Shown here one piece after another: positions 11,001-26,000 of a stretch of 64,000 nt of DNA. The stretch spans positions 23,640-87,639 of the forward strand of contig RCAB01000267.1 of the NCBI GenBank assembly GCA_003640385.1, read 5' to 3'. A program made the translations under genes and the position numbers. The notes under the pieces were generated by a model that saw only the letters and a program-made list of their open reading frames with translations, was not told where the DNA came from and did not search any database. Source of the stretch: Setaria digitata. Its lineage: Eukaryota > Nematoda > Chromadorea > Rhabditida > Setariidae. Within the stretch, counting starts at the first letter, position 1. Each line of letters begins with the position of its first letter.

Positions 11001-14000
11001 CACCGATACATTTCATATTTTAAATAAATATTGGTAATGCATGTATTGTCAGTAAAAGTCTATCACTACCACTTTAGTATATCTTTAAAAAATAGAAAAT
11101 GAACATTTAAGATAACCACCTCTTCTTTATTTTCACTATAAAAATGTTGTCAAAAGCAATATTGATTAAATCAAATCAAACCTCTCTATTTAATTGATCA
11201 ATGAGGTCTGATAACGATTTCATCACAGATACAATTTCTTGTCGTATTTCTTCAGTACCACTTGTCAATTGTTGCAATCGATAAACGAAATTTCCACTTG
11301 AGAGAGCCTTGACTAACTGTTCCACTTCCTGTAACTTTTTCAACAGTCTAAAACTTCTTCATTAGTTATTCCAAACAACACTTTAAAGTGAAAAAATTAG
11401 ATAACTGTGGTAGTACTCAGTTTTATTCAACCTGATAAAATTGATCATATGCAGTAAGGATAGCCTCCTTGATGATTTCATAATTATTCTCAATTTCATC
11501 CACTAATTCGGTATATTCAGAACCAAGCTCAGCAGCGAAGCTTCTGGAATGAGAAACTATTTCAAAAAAATTTTAATTACTGTAACATATTTCAGTTTCT
11601 GCATTGTGTAAATTCAATTATTTTGTAATGTTCTGTAAATTAACCTTTGCTCCGAAGTCCATTTTTTGATTACTCCGTCTAACGTCCTCATAATGTCATT
11701 AGCGATGTGAGTATGAGAAGAGAATATCGGAAGTAGCGCATTTCTCACAAATGAGCTTTGCCGAAGTTCGTCTTTTATGGATGATGTTTCCTTAGCCTTC
11801 TTTAAGAAGAATAATGAATGTCTTGCATGAGTTCACTTAAATTACATTAACAATTTCAATTAAGCAGAATACAATGTTCAATTTTACCATTATCTCTCTT
11901 TCCATTGCTGGACGAAGATAAACTTTGCCTTTCAATACATTGCTCTCTTCCACCTGCAAACAACTATTAATATAATTCGGTTCCAATAATGTACTAGTAA
12001 CATTTTAAAACTTTTAACTTTAGTTGGAAAGCAAAGAGTCAACTTTTGATGCAATATATATTGATCTTTCAATCAATCAGATGTGCAAATCTAGTTAACA
12101 CATTACACATAGGCACGGTAAGTTGAACTATACCTGTAATGAAACACGAACATCCTGTATTTTCTTCCCTCCTTCATTATGCCAAACGTCAACTTCTCCT
12201 TCATGATCATTCGGCATTAGAGCTGAAGCGTGTAGTTTAACTTCACGTGATCTTTCATCACGATATTCGAATATCGGTCCGGAATCTTGAAAATTCAATT
12301 CACCAATGACTGATGGCTGTGCATTATTCTGAAAGATCCATTTTTAATGAAATTTAGACTTCTTCGTCACTCTATAAAATGAGTAATAAAATCTATGAAG
12401 TATGAAAAAATCCAGTGTGCTTATCTTTTAAGGTAATATTAAATTAATTCAGGTTGCATAATTTAGAGATAAATAAGAAATGAACCGTTTGGAAATTAGT
12501 TGACAATAATTGTCAAATTTTAGCTGACCTGGAAACGACAACCTGCTCATCCTGAATCTACGTCAAGACGTGATTACTACCTTCAGGTACTACTTGGTCA
12601 TGGCCCAGCAATAGCGGCAGCATATTACAAAGAGAAAATTACTTTATAAAATCCGACTGTATAATGATTATCCTTTATTCTATCGATTCTTGTTTTCAGC
12701 ATTAGATCTGGTGACTTTAACTGAGCTTCAGCAAATCCAGCTGCATCAGTTTTTGTCTCCAAAGAATATTCCACAGGGTGACGTTGTAAATTTGTGGTTC
12801 TCAAACCGAAAGTTGCATGAACAGGGATCATAACTTTTTCGATTTCGCGTCGGTCAACTTTAACCCATAATCGAGTATTGAGATTGCTATAAAAAAAATT
12901 TTGACTATGACTATATGTTGCAATGAAAATTTAATTGTTCATTTCTTGAAATGATTAAATGAATGAGAATAACAAATTAGCAGATTTGGAATTCCGTTCA
13001 AAGATGGTTATATGAATTTTTTCAGCAAATTCTAAGGAAGAAACAGAAGTAAATTTGAGTTGCAAGTAAGTAAAATACCTGCTAATTAAGGGTATCAATC
13101 CCATTCAGTATCTACAATACACGACAAAAAATTTCATCTCATTTGCTAAATTAATTCATAAAATATATGTATTGAGAATAGATTCTTTGAAATCTCCATT
13201 TAATAATTATTTTGACTAATTTAATTTAAGAAAGACTATTTAGAGAACCTTTCACTACTGTAAATAACATTATTCTGAAGTTTCCAAAGAAAGTTCATAT
13301 TTCTTTCTATTTGGGGAAAATTTCAATTTTAAATATTAATTCTCTTTTATTTCTCAGCACATGTTCGTTAACACTCATTCTTCTGCATTTAAACCTATTT
13401 TACACATTCCATAGTTTCAATTTATTAAAATTCTGCAGAGTCAGCAAAAATAAAGAAACTATCTTACATTAATTTTTGCTCTTTCACATTCCTTCTATGA
13501 AATTTATACTCACCTTGCCGGATGCATACTTTTCAACTCAGCAATAAATCGTACAGTATTAGATTTGCTGTATATTTTCGTAGTTAGTTTCCTACCGTCT
13601 GATGACACAACGCTTCGATGTAAATGCAATGAATTAGAAAACAACTTTTCTGGTTGACCACTGTAGTCAAGCTGCAATGGCTGCTCGTTAAGTAGGCTAC
13701 AATAAGTTATCGTTACAAAGTCGAGGGCACGGCACTAGTATTTCCGACATGTTATTGTCCTAAACTGCATAGCATTCTGAAACTTTAATTTCTCCCTACT
13801 GAAAATGAAATTGGCATACTTCCGTTTGTAAATCCAAGCGATAATTGTTTTTATCTCGTTCATCCTTTTTGTAGATTACTTTTGCCTTAAGTGGCTTCTG
13901 TAATGCATCATCCGAGATGCTCCCTTCCCACTGATAGCCATCACTTGTTTTATGATATGTCATTTCTGCTACTGTTGGTCGTCTTGTTCCACCAACATTT

Positions 14001-17000
14001 GGTCTTCAACAATTTCAATTAAAATTTTTTTTCGGGAATAAAACTTTCAAAATTTATCTAAAATTAATTAAATTGTAAATCAGATTTTTATTCAAGGATG
14101 TTCGGTACAAATACATACTGTACTGATAAGGAATATTTGCTTGGATCTGGTCGAAGTAACTCGATATTAATTTTCCTCTTTGGCTGTTTCAGTGTCGATC
14201 GCATAGCGCGGAATGTTCTGCCGTCACTTTCGACTTCATTTTCCAAGCCGTAAGTCTAAAAATTTATGCTGGCAATTACTATCAACTTGTTTGTGATAAT
14301 TAGTGAAAAGTTAGCTGCAATTTCTTTCAATTATTTGCGTTTAATTTAATTACCTTTTTCTGCCCGAGAGGATCTAATATTAACTCGGCAACTGATTTTT
14401 GTTTGTATCCTATTAAACTGTTCTCCAAGTGTAATTTGAATGGCTCCGGTACTTCAGTCATCTGAACAGGAAAATTAGAAAGAAGCTGTACACCACTAAC
14501 TGTTAAATTTTTTTCTCTGACCATGGGTTTGATCCTTATTGATCATTTAAACAAAACAATATTGCTAATCCTCATTAAACCATTTCTGTTCTGACCAAAA
14601 ACTCTTTATCAATAGAATCATTTTCGGGAAATATGACTCATATTCTAATTTAAACCATAATATATTATAATTTAAACCATAATATAATTGACATAATATA
14701 ATTATAATTTTACCTGTATCACAAACAATTTGTCATTATCACCAGTTTTAACATGAGCATATACTTTTCCTCGAGTTTCACCTTCACCGTGAAACTCGAA
14801 TTCAGTAGGTCCCTTCCTTAATACCTTTATCTAGAAAAAAAACCCATGAAACAGTAAATAGTAGGATGTGCTGCATTTTTGCAACTCCGTGGATTGAATA
14901 TTTTGAATTTCAGATTTTAATTGCTAGATTAATTGAAGCACAACATTGAATAATTTCAAATAAGCTGTAAAAGTGTTAGTTATGAAGACTGATGAAGTGC
15001 AAAAATTAAAATAGCCTAATCATCAAAGCTTCTTCTTTTTGAAAACCGACGAATAATATATACAACAAATTCTTGGACAACCTTGACAATAATGCACTAG
15101 CTAAGTAAAAATAGATATTAAGCAATTTTTTTAAAAAATGTAATTATAATTTAAGATGCTAACTTGTAAGTGATTGATCGCATACGTCGGTGTTTGGAAT
15201 TTCATGAAGCCTTTATCACCGTTTATGTCCATTTCAAATATATATTTATTTCCAGCACTTCGCAACATAGAATTTGCATTGTACTTCGAAGCTCGCTGAA
15301 TTTATTTTCTTTTTAATTAAAACACGATTAATTTCGCGCCATGTGCGCGCTTCGGAATGAAATTGTGTGAAATTGAAATAAAAATATGCGCTCAAAATTA
15401 CGTTATCAATGTCGAATTTTATTTTTCCTTCGTTGTCCACAACGTTTCCCAATTTTAACCAATAGCCTAGGTCGGTGTTCTGCGGCGACAAACTTTCATG
15501 TCCTCTGATTATATATCTGTTATTCAAATTACTTTCCGCATCACAGTTCCAAAAAACAGCTCCCTTTCGACAGTTGAACATAATCTGAAGTGGACATTTC
15601 GTTCCGTGCTACAGACTTTATTGTGAGCCAAATACAGGTAAACCGAAAGTAATGAATTGTGGAGGCTAATCAAATGGTTTTCATCAACAATGGTTCTTAC
15701 TATTTTTTAAAGATTTCTTGAAAAATCTTCACCTTACCATACCGAATTGCTTCGAACGTTGTCGATAAGCCAAAGTCCACTTTCACTTCTCCATCACGAT
15801 AAACTGTTGCTGCATCAGCGTTCACTTCTTTTTCGTTATACTTTAGATATTTCTTTAATCTCCTTTGGCCATCTTTATGATTATATTCTACAGTATGTTT
15901 CAGAATTATACCTGTTCCCTGCAAGTTAACTTTTTTTAATTAGAAATTGCAATTCTTGAAAAAAAAAAGTAGAACAAAAGGAATATTCGTCGAATTTCAT
16001 CTTGTTAACCATTTCAACACTTAAATTTATCTTTATTAACTACTTTTGTAATCTTATCTATGATCACTTCATTAAACAATTTACTTGTAAAGTGAAATGG
16101 TAATACTCTTGATGCTACATTAACACTGCCCAATTAATTACTGATAATTTTACCACTTATAAAATACCTTACCAATTTTATTATGAGAATTTCAAATACT
16201 CTTTACTTGATGGTTTTGAAGGTTAAAAATTTACTGTAACATCAGTAGCAGTACTGAAGGATATATCATCCGTTTTTATTTCACTGGTTAGATTGTATGT
16301 CCTGCTAGCACCGACAAGTATCAAAACTGTTTTTGCTTTCCGTATTGTGATTGCTTTTTCCACTTCTAACTGCTGGCTTAAACTTATTTGGGTCTGCAAC
16401 ATAAAAATTTAGAAAATTATTTATCATACAGAAATTTGATATATGCATAATTCATTTACTACTTTCATTATTTATTTAAACAATTTTTTTGCAATACTTT
16501 TACCTTGTACTTTGATCCTCAAATAAATATCATATTAACGATGGTATTACTATGTAGAGTTAGAGTATGGCATGGCTAAATGTCGAAACTATCTAACAAA
16601 AATTTGATGCATCATTCAGTCGTTCAGAAGCACCCGTTCATATTTTGAAAAGCAAAAGCAACTTGAGGTGTTTCCAATTTGCCACCGTAAGTGTAATGTC
16701 TGCTAATGTCCCGTAATGTTTTCTGCCAGTGGCCTTCAACAGCATAACGATCATTGTTTACTTCAAGCATTCCTTCAGCATTTACCTGAAAACCAACGAG
16801 ATATGCTAAATGGGAAAGTCGTCAGCATTTATTGTTTTCGTTAAAAGCGTTACAAATATCACTGACAGTTTGGATCATAGTTTTAAGAATTTTCAAACAA
16901 TAAATTTAAATTTTTAGCTATTTACCTGCTCTGTTCTGTAAATAAAAGCTGCTTTCGTTTTGATTGATCTTTGTTGGAAAGGTCTGTCAGTATACAAACT

Positions 17001-20000
17001 GCCGTCAATTTCAAAGAAGTTCCAGCGGAAGGGTGTAGCTCTGAGTGTCGCTGAAACCGATCGAATACGATCCTTCTCAAAATCGCTGCAAAATTCATTA
17101 TCCCAATCACAGTTTCTCTTTCTGGCAAAGCTAATCTTATAATTAGACGCAAATTAAAAATCTTCAAATAAAGGTAGGGGAGTATCATTTGGCTTAAAAA
17201 TTATCGCAATAAAATTTGGACGGAACATTCCAAAAATTTTGAAATAAATCTTTCGATAATGAAGAAACCATTTAAGAATCATTTTATCATGATGATGATC
17301 CAACTGCACATTCAAATTGCCACCATCGGATTGCACCTTCACTGCATGAGATAAGCCATTCGTGTGTTTCAGTTGGTTATACTCGACGGCTACCTTACGT
17401 GATCTCTATAAATGAACTTAATATGAATCATTGTCTAATTAATTTATTGTATTATATCTCTAACGAGCCAAAAAGTGTTCCGTTTGTAGCTTCCTATGGA
17501 AGTTTCCACCATTTTGTTTAAAATAACTCTGAAAGATTAGGAATTTTCTCAATTTTTTGTTGAGATTTCTAGCTCGACAAAAATATTTGCTTTGAATTTA
17601 TCGCTACGAACTAGATCTAAATTGATCCTTGCCTTTCTTGATTCTTTTCATTTAATTACTGTTAGCTAACAAAATAGCCAACATACATCTTGATAATTCC
17701 AATTGAATTCTCCTCGGTATTGTTGATTAGGAAGATTGAATTTTTTTGGCACTGTAATATCACAGGTACCAAAAAAACGACCGTCTTTGTATATTTTAGC
17801 ATGTGTTTTTATACTATCTGCAGATGGTTGTACTTCGGCTGTCTGAAATGAAAAATTATTTGGAAGTGATTTGGTTTTTTTTTTTTTTGCTTTTTCTTCA
17901 CTTACCAATTGATAATTAACTCTTGGCTCGAACTTCTCAGAATTGATTTTCACACTAAATCGTTGTTGATTACCAAATTCACCTTCAAGGTTACCGTTTA
18001 ATTCATATATCGTTCGCCCTCCCTGCTTTGCTTCCCATTGTATACTGTAAAGTAAAGGCAAAACTAAAGGATGCAATATCTCCAAAAACTTTCCAAATTT
18101 TACTTTTTAAATTGAATATAAATTCATTAACGGTGACTGATAGTTTAAATTTCATAAGCATACGAAAAAAAAAATTAAGCACAATTATTTTTCTTTTTCT
18201 CTATCATCTTTTATAAGCTCCTCAAAGATTTTTTTTTAATAATAAGTAAATCTTAGTCACAATAGATGGCAGATATGATGGTGAATCAATATGTTTGTTT
18301 TGCACATTCAACTTTATTTGAGAGTTCCGGAACAAACCCGGGACTGCCGAAATTCATAACTTTCTGATATTTTGTTCCGAAAATAACGTGTTTTGTGCAA
18401 AATTAGCTTTAGTTTCACTTGAGAAAACAGCTCCTTTTTGGATTTTTGGCTTTCCTTAACTTAGCGCCCATCACCTCCGCACTTTACTCCAGTTAAACTT
18501 CTTTTTCTTTCAAGTTCAGTAAAAAAAAAAAAGAGAAAAAACATGCTTTTTCTTACTTATAATTATCAGTTTGATATTTGATATGTTTTTTGATGCTTAT
18601 GGGTTCTGCTATGCCAGCAACATTAGCTGTCGATTCAATAGTGTATTCATTTTCCTACAATGTTATTTCAAAAAATTATTTTACGTGATGAGAATTTCAA
18701 GAACCATAATAACTAACTGATGGATCAACTATCGTAATGGTGATAATTGTTTCTGATGATAATTAATACTAACAAAAATGAATTAGAGAATATAAAGTTT
18801 GCTAAAATATATTTTCAATGCTCCCAATTGTTCATTTTTTGACAACTTTCTTTTCTTATTGGAAATTTTTTGTAGGAAAAAATTTACGTAATTGACTATT
18901 AAAATTGGTAATTTGTTATCCCAGAAGTGTGACTGAAAACCAAAAATCAAGCAGGAAATACGTAGCATTTTTTTTTTTTTTTTTGAGTTCTGCTACATTA
19001 TTTACTTGAATTATCATGATTCGTTTTATCATGATAATAGTGATTCTAAATAGCAAATCAGGATTACGACCACTTATCATGACTTTATGGCTTACTCGGG
19101 GACGAAATACAACTTGCGATATCGCATCTATTCTCTTATTTTGATCCCACTGTAAATACGTTTCCATTTTATACTGCCCAATGGTTACTTCATCAATTCT
19201 TTTCTTGAAGACAATCTTACGACCGAGATATTTCAATAGGATATTCCCGTTGAAGTTCCATTTTGGATTAGTCTAAAAAGGACAGGAAACAATTTTCGGC
19301 TTGTTAATTCTTTTGTAAATTGATGAAATTATAAAGACTTGAAAGCAAAGAGGACCTTCACGACGTATTCCGCTGATAAGTGGAATTCACGCGCATCTGG
19401 CGTTTCGGCATCAATTTTCAAAGTGAACTGTAGTGGAAAACGATTTTGATATATAATGTTTGCCCTGGTGTCGATGCCCAGTTCTTGGAACTTTACCTAA
19501 GTATCATTTCAATGCTTTGCATGAAAATTTTCATTTCACACTGAATTTTACAACAAAATTTTTGCAAGAAACTTCTTTGAGATCCAAGTTTTATAATACA
19601 AATTACTGAAAGAATTAAGTTCCCTTATTTCCCATTACTTTATTTCATCATTTTCAGATTTAAATAAACTACTACAAAATATTAACCATTCCAACAGCAG
19701 TGTACATATGATTAGATCCACGTGTTACATCTAAATTTGCCATTGATTTTTTCCCAAGATAAGTAGCTTCTAGCAAATTCTTCATACTATTTCCAGCATG
19801 ATCGGAAAGTATTTGAAAATTCAATTCATTGAAAGTGTTACCGACAACTCGAACCGCATGCTTGAAGTGATAGTTAGTTCCTTTTTTCTGGAAATTAAAA
19901 CATAAATTTCCTTTCTTATCGATTATCAACTAATAGTGTGCCTAACTGCAACGAACCTTTGTTCATAAAATTACGGACTTTTTGTTTTTAAGAATAATTA

Positions 20001-23000
20001 AAAGAGAAATAAGCTTGTGAACTTGCTTCAAATGCTTGTTCCAATCCGATTTCAAATGTCTTTTTTGGATAATTATCAATTTGATATTCACCACTTATTG
20101 TACCATTCAAATTGACCAGTCCTCGACGAATAATTGAAGCAATTAATTTCCCGTTAAAATCGGGTCCAGAGTATTCTAGCTTGCCTTCGTACTTCGGCGC
20201 TTCAGGATTTATTAGAGCTGAAAGACATAATAACTTATCGATGATCATTAAAATAACAGGAGTTCTTATTTAGGACTAAAATTACCAAATGCAAAGTTCT
20301 GACATATCTGCCTACTAAGATATCTCAAACCCAATAAGAAATAATCACTGTCCTTCAAATGAATCAGCTTAGCTATAATTTAGCATTCACAGGAATGCAT
20401 TGTATGGAATCAGATTATTACTCTGAGAAAGCTCACTTCTGAAGACAATCGGCTTGCCGAAGACTTTTTCTAAGTGAAAATCAACCATTGCGTAGGGTTT
20501 CACAATGTCATATTGCAATTCCGCCGCAATTTCCGCTACAGGCAGACTTTCAACAATACTTCTCGCATTTAGCTTATACAAGTTCAGCGGCCCTGCTTTA
20601 TCCGTCTGCAAAGAGGAATTTTTTACTCTTTCGAAAACTTTTATTTGAATTAAAACTACACTTTTATGCCATATTTTTGTCACTTCGATTTCATTATGCT
20701 GCAAACCGTCACATCATTTGCGCATTATCAATCAACGGGTTAAATAAACGGATCAATTAATTAATCAATTAAAAAAAAATAGATAAAGGGAGAAATAACA
20801 AACAAATAAACAAACCAATAAGTAAATAAAAATTAAGGAAGTAAACAACCTTTAGTATGCCATCAAGAATATAAACATTATTATCCACCATCAGTTTAAG
20901 ATTAGTCGCATATTCTTCAGTGCGCTGCATTTGTTGCAAATTACCATCCAATACAATCGTTTTGAATGGTGTAATGACACCGATTTTAAGTTTTCTTTGC
21001 GGAATTGAAATTTCAAAATTGGCTTCCATTTTTCGATTTACTTCCGACCCCGGTGTATCCATACTTATCAATAGTTTTTGCTCACCTCTCTGAAATCTCG
21101 GGATTTTTTCTTGCGTGCACATATCCACTCATTTATATTATTTCAATAGAAAAGACAACATTGTCATTATCAGCGTAGCTGTATTTCTAAAACGTTACCA
21201 ATCGTCTTCTGAATCTCTAAACCAAAAGCTATGAGTCAGTAAGATGGGAAGTTCCATATAAAACTGAAAAACTTACAGCACTGAATCTCTCAATAAAAAA
21301 TTGATAGCTGCTTAAGCGACGATCATTTTTTTCCACTTTAAGGCTTCCTTCTATGATCGGGAAATTAGCTTTAAACTGAAAAAAGATCCATAAATTCGTT
21401 ATTAAAAACTTCGTCTGCACTGAAATATCTCAAATATAACGATTACATAACAAAAATTATAATAATTACATCAATACATCCTCGAATCCCAAAGATTTTT
21501 GCGAGAGTATCGGCAGAACAATAGTGTCTTTGTTGTATTTTATAGCTATCTAACCCAATGCTGAATGGTTGATGACGATTGCTTTCTATTTTTATAATAC
21601 TGCTACTGGAAAATAGCACTTTTAATAATGTGTCCATTCACAATTTTGAATAATAATTAGTTCTTTATTTTTAAACTTTTCCTAAAAAGTGATAGGTTAT
21701 AAAGCCGTATACGAGTAGATTGAAATTCAATGGACATTATATTCTCAAACAAATTATGATTTTTTTTCGAAATAATACATATTTTACCGCATCTGAGCAA
21801 CCAGAAGATCGTTGTGAGGAACACCGATCGTTAATGACAGCCTCCTTCCATCACTCATTTCCATAGAACTTACGATACTTGTTGCAGCGTGTAAATTTGA
21901 CGTTACCAAGGCACCAGATGCTACTTGACCTGCGCGTAGAAGTACTGCACCTCCTCTTGCAAGTGATAATGATGGACGTAAGTCAATCTACAATAGAGAG
22001 GAAACAAAATTGAACGAATTGGTTGCAAATAAATTTGATTTATGTGCTTAAATTAAATCAAATTTTTGGAAAATAAATCAAGTTTCAAATTCCTTGGACT
22101 TAATTTGGTATAAAGACGAAGATTTGCAAAACATTACTTACATGACCATTTGCATCACCTCTTCGCTTTAACAAATTAACAAGATTCAATCTCAATTTGC
22201 TATCTATTTTAGCGGCAACTGATACATTCACCAGAAATTGAAGTGATAAACCGGACAAAGTAGGGAATGTTTGTGATAATTCAAACAGGAGCATATGACG
22301 TGAGAGCTAAAAGTGCGTGTAAATGTAAAAAATTTATGTAGTAATTTTAAATATTCCAAATCAAGCAATAAATAATTGAGAATTTAAGAAAATTTATAGA
22401 AAAAAACTCCAACTAAAATTAAAATTTGGGCGAATAAGAATTACCAAAAGTAAATTAATCAGCAAAATCAGTCTAACGAGAAAAAGATGAAAACACACTT
22501 CTTTCTAATCCATGCTAATGATATAGTCTTTGCCTGATCTTGGCAACACAGTAACATGCTAAATAATCCATATACTTACCGATTTCTGACAAGTCGTGTA
22601 ATCTTAATCTTTTCATCAGAGTTAGAACTTAAATAACCAATGCATTATGGTTTCTATCATTTACCTTTTTCGTATTTTCCTGTACTAATTTTGCCAACAT
22701 TTGATTAATTTCAATATTTTCTTTTATTTCACTCAACAGTTGATTTTGGTTCGTTTGAAACGCATAATAATGCAAATCATCCCCAAACATCTGCAAATTA
22801 CAATTTATGAAAGAGTTGGACGGTAGAATACAGTATGAAAGTATAAAATAACTGTATGATAACACAGTATCCTTAGTTGATTTACTTACGATAATCATCA
22901 TTAGTAAACTACCCGGACATAAAATGTTGTTGTGATTCGATCTTCAACAGCGTTTTTCCTCCGACTATATAGTTGTTTCAATTGATTTAATTTAGGATAT

Positions 23001-26000
23001 CGTGAATGAAATGTTTTTTCCCGAAAAACATGCCCATTTGGATTGCTTATATAACCATCAGGGCCAAATAATTCCTCTTCTGCTTGCTCCAAACCCACAG
23101 CTTGTGTTCCAATTTCTAATATGTTGACGCTATAAACGGATGTTGCAGTTGATTTATAATAAATGATAAGTGATGAAAAAGTGATGAAATCATGGTTCAG
23201 ATTTCAAATCATTGTAAAATTGAATATTATAAATATTGTGAAAATATTATAATGCTATAAATTATAAAACAAAAAAAGAAGGACAAATTAATCACTTAAA
23301 ATCTTTTGGAGATGATGCTAACTTCACTAAGATTATGATCAAACACCACAACTATGTCGCTTCCTTTACAATTCAAATTTCTACCAATTGCTATGCTTGA
23401 AATCTTCCAGATGACTAGCTTATCAGACAACTACAAATAGGTGTGCATATTATTGGATGATTACAGCTAAATTTGACTTATTTTTTCTCTAAGGAAAGAA
23501 TATTGGACAGATAACCTTTTCCCGAAAAGATGCACAGTAAAATTGAGTTTTACTTCACGAGGTATGTATCCGTTTGGAACGAGTAGTACGGATGTATCCA
23601 TGTGGCCACCATAGTTATTCTAAAATAATCAACATGACCAAGATATAATATGAGAAGTTTTTAATTGGTGAAGTAGCATTTTTGATAACTCAATGCAATT
23701 TATTTTGGAATTTATATCATTTTGAATTTATTGATAGTTTTCGAGTTATCTGCCCCTTCTCGGCAACCTTTTCAAGCACAAAACGAATTACTCAGCATTA
23801 GAAACCAATTAAATAATTAAGAATTAGCTTAGCAAACCTTTCAAGAGGTTTAACTTCAGCCATATCTCACATATGATTAAGTAAAATGCACACTGAGATA
23901 AAGCAACTCCGCAATACCTTGATAAAAAAAAACAAAACGCTAAGTAGCTAAGACAAATTTCCAAATCAGTTTGTTTTTCTTCAAAGTTTTTTTAAAAAAA
24001 GACATAAGCAACAAACCAAGAAAATTTAAAAAAGAAAGAATTATTACTTCTCTATCAAAGTACCCCAATTCGTAGTAACGTGAAAAGCGATTCGGATCTA
24101 AATTATAGTGATGTGGGATATGAAATCGTTTAAGAATATGCTGCAAGTTAGATGAGCTTGGATTTGTTGATCGTTGTTTCGTATTCAAATAGGACCAAAC
24201 ATATGAACCAACTAGAAGGCAATTATTATTACAAATGTGATATGGATTGATGACATTGGAATGAATTATCATTAAAGTTGAAAAAATGGTAACAATAAGG
24301 ATGTTATATTTATTTTAGATATAACAACTTAATTGTGAGTAATTAGCCATATAAATTCCTAATAACATAATGATGTGCATCGTACCTAGCATGCAATAAT
24401 GAAAATGTTGATCAGAGAAAAAATTTTTAAACCTTGATTAATGGTTTCATTATGCAGTTGGTCTATAATAATCTGTAATATCTCATCGTTTGGACATTCC
24501 ATTAATTGTCGAAATGATGCTATTCGTACTTGTACATCTTCCTGAGAATGACAAATTCATATATTTGCTTGCAAAAAAAAGGTAACTCGGGAATGTTTTA
24601 TTGTCATATGAGACGAGAATAAATAAAGTTCTTTTTTTTCGGTTTTTGTTTTTGAATTTAACCATATATCTAGAGGACGTATCACTAGTTGTTTGATGGA
24701 CACCATGTCGTCGTCAAAGGGACTGATTTTTGTTCAGTGTAGAGAATCAGTTATGATGACCGGCATAAGAATAAGAAACTGGTGATCCTAGGAAAAGATT
24801 CGTTGCGGTCAGTAATTCATAAACAAGTTGCAAAAAATGATATTCGAATTTTCCTAAATTCATTTTGTAGACGAAATGCTAGATGGAATGATCGAAAAGA
24901 GGAAAAATTGAACGATTTCAGTGAAAACCTTTCGATCACGGAATAATTCGGTGATTTTGGCATTTCGTTGCTGGCTGCAGGGTTTCCTACGCAATGCATC
25001 AATTGCAGCAAGTTTTACTTCTTTTGCAACTCGATCACCTGTTATGCAATTTAATATAGCTGCTAAGGACTGTTTTTCGTAGCCGATGTTTCCGATCGAC
25101 TTCAAAGCAATCACCGCTTTCTACAACAATCATGTCCTAGATCAAAAATAATCATATTTTTATCACCATTCTTAATATCATATTTAGCTAACTTTGATTT
25201 CCTCAAACTGTTCTCCAACATGACAGCCAGGAGGTAATTTCGATAAAATAACATCTATAACACGTTGTACTGTTGGCTCTTTCCCACACATCGGATGAGC
25301 AATACAGTAGGACTGTACTAATGAAGAAACAGCCAATAAACCTTAAAAATCATTTTTTTAAATTTTACTCTCAGTCTTTTTATTTTAAAGGTGTTGTAAT
25401 TGAGTTGATCGAAATTTTATTTAAATATCGAATTTGAGATTTTTAAATATATTAATGTCATTAATTTATATAATCGATACCATGAATTGGAACCCTTTCG
25501 ATAAATGCAGCAATAGAATTCATGGTGCCAATTTTTGGATTTGGCAGCAAAGAAAGGGATGAGTAGATTGATTCTGAAGAAGCTTCTGAATTTATCAAAT
25601 TGGCAAGTTGCATGAGACATGCATTTGAAGCACACGCCGCCAAGGCATCAACGAAAGCATCACATTGGAAATTCGAGATTGAACTCAGATCTTCCGCTGA
25701 CAATCCTCGAAGATTGTATACCAAATCAGCAAAATGTGATGCTGCCTAATAAAGTTTTCAGTCTTATTGCACAAAATAAAATGATACATCGTAAAGACCG
25801 AAAGCCATTTTCCGGAAAGAGCAAACACTCACATCCGGCGCAACACGGTCATTCGTTTGGCACAGTTCATTGATGATTCGTTTAGCAAACTGAGGTGAGC
25901 TTTTCAAGTAAAAGTTGTCATCGGTGTGATCGAAAACGATGGATAAGCGTTCTTTGAACGGTTCCTGCGATGCTACCCTAGCTATTCCAACAGCTTGCAA

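Noticed and set aside
13693..13706. TTGTAG at about 13697 as the start of lipid transfer exon 40
   Set aside because: It gives a stop or wrong phase after exon 39. The acceptor ACTAG before 13734 keeps the frame open through the exon.
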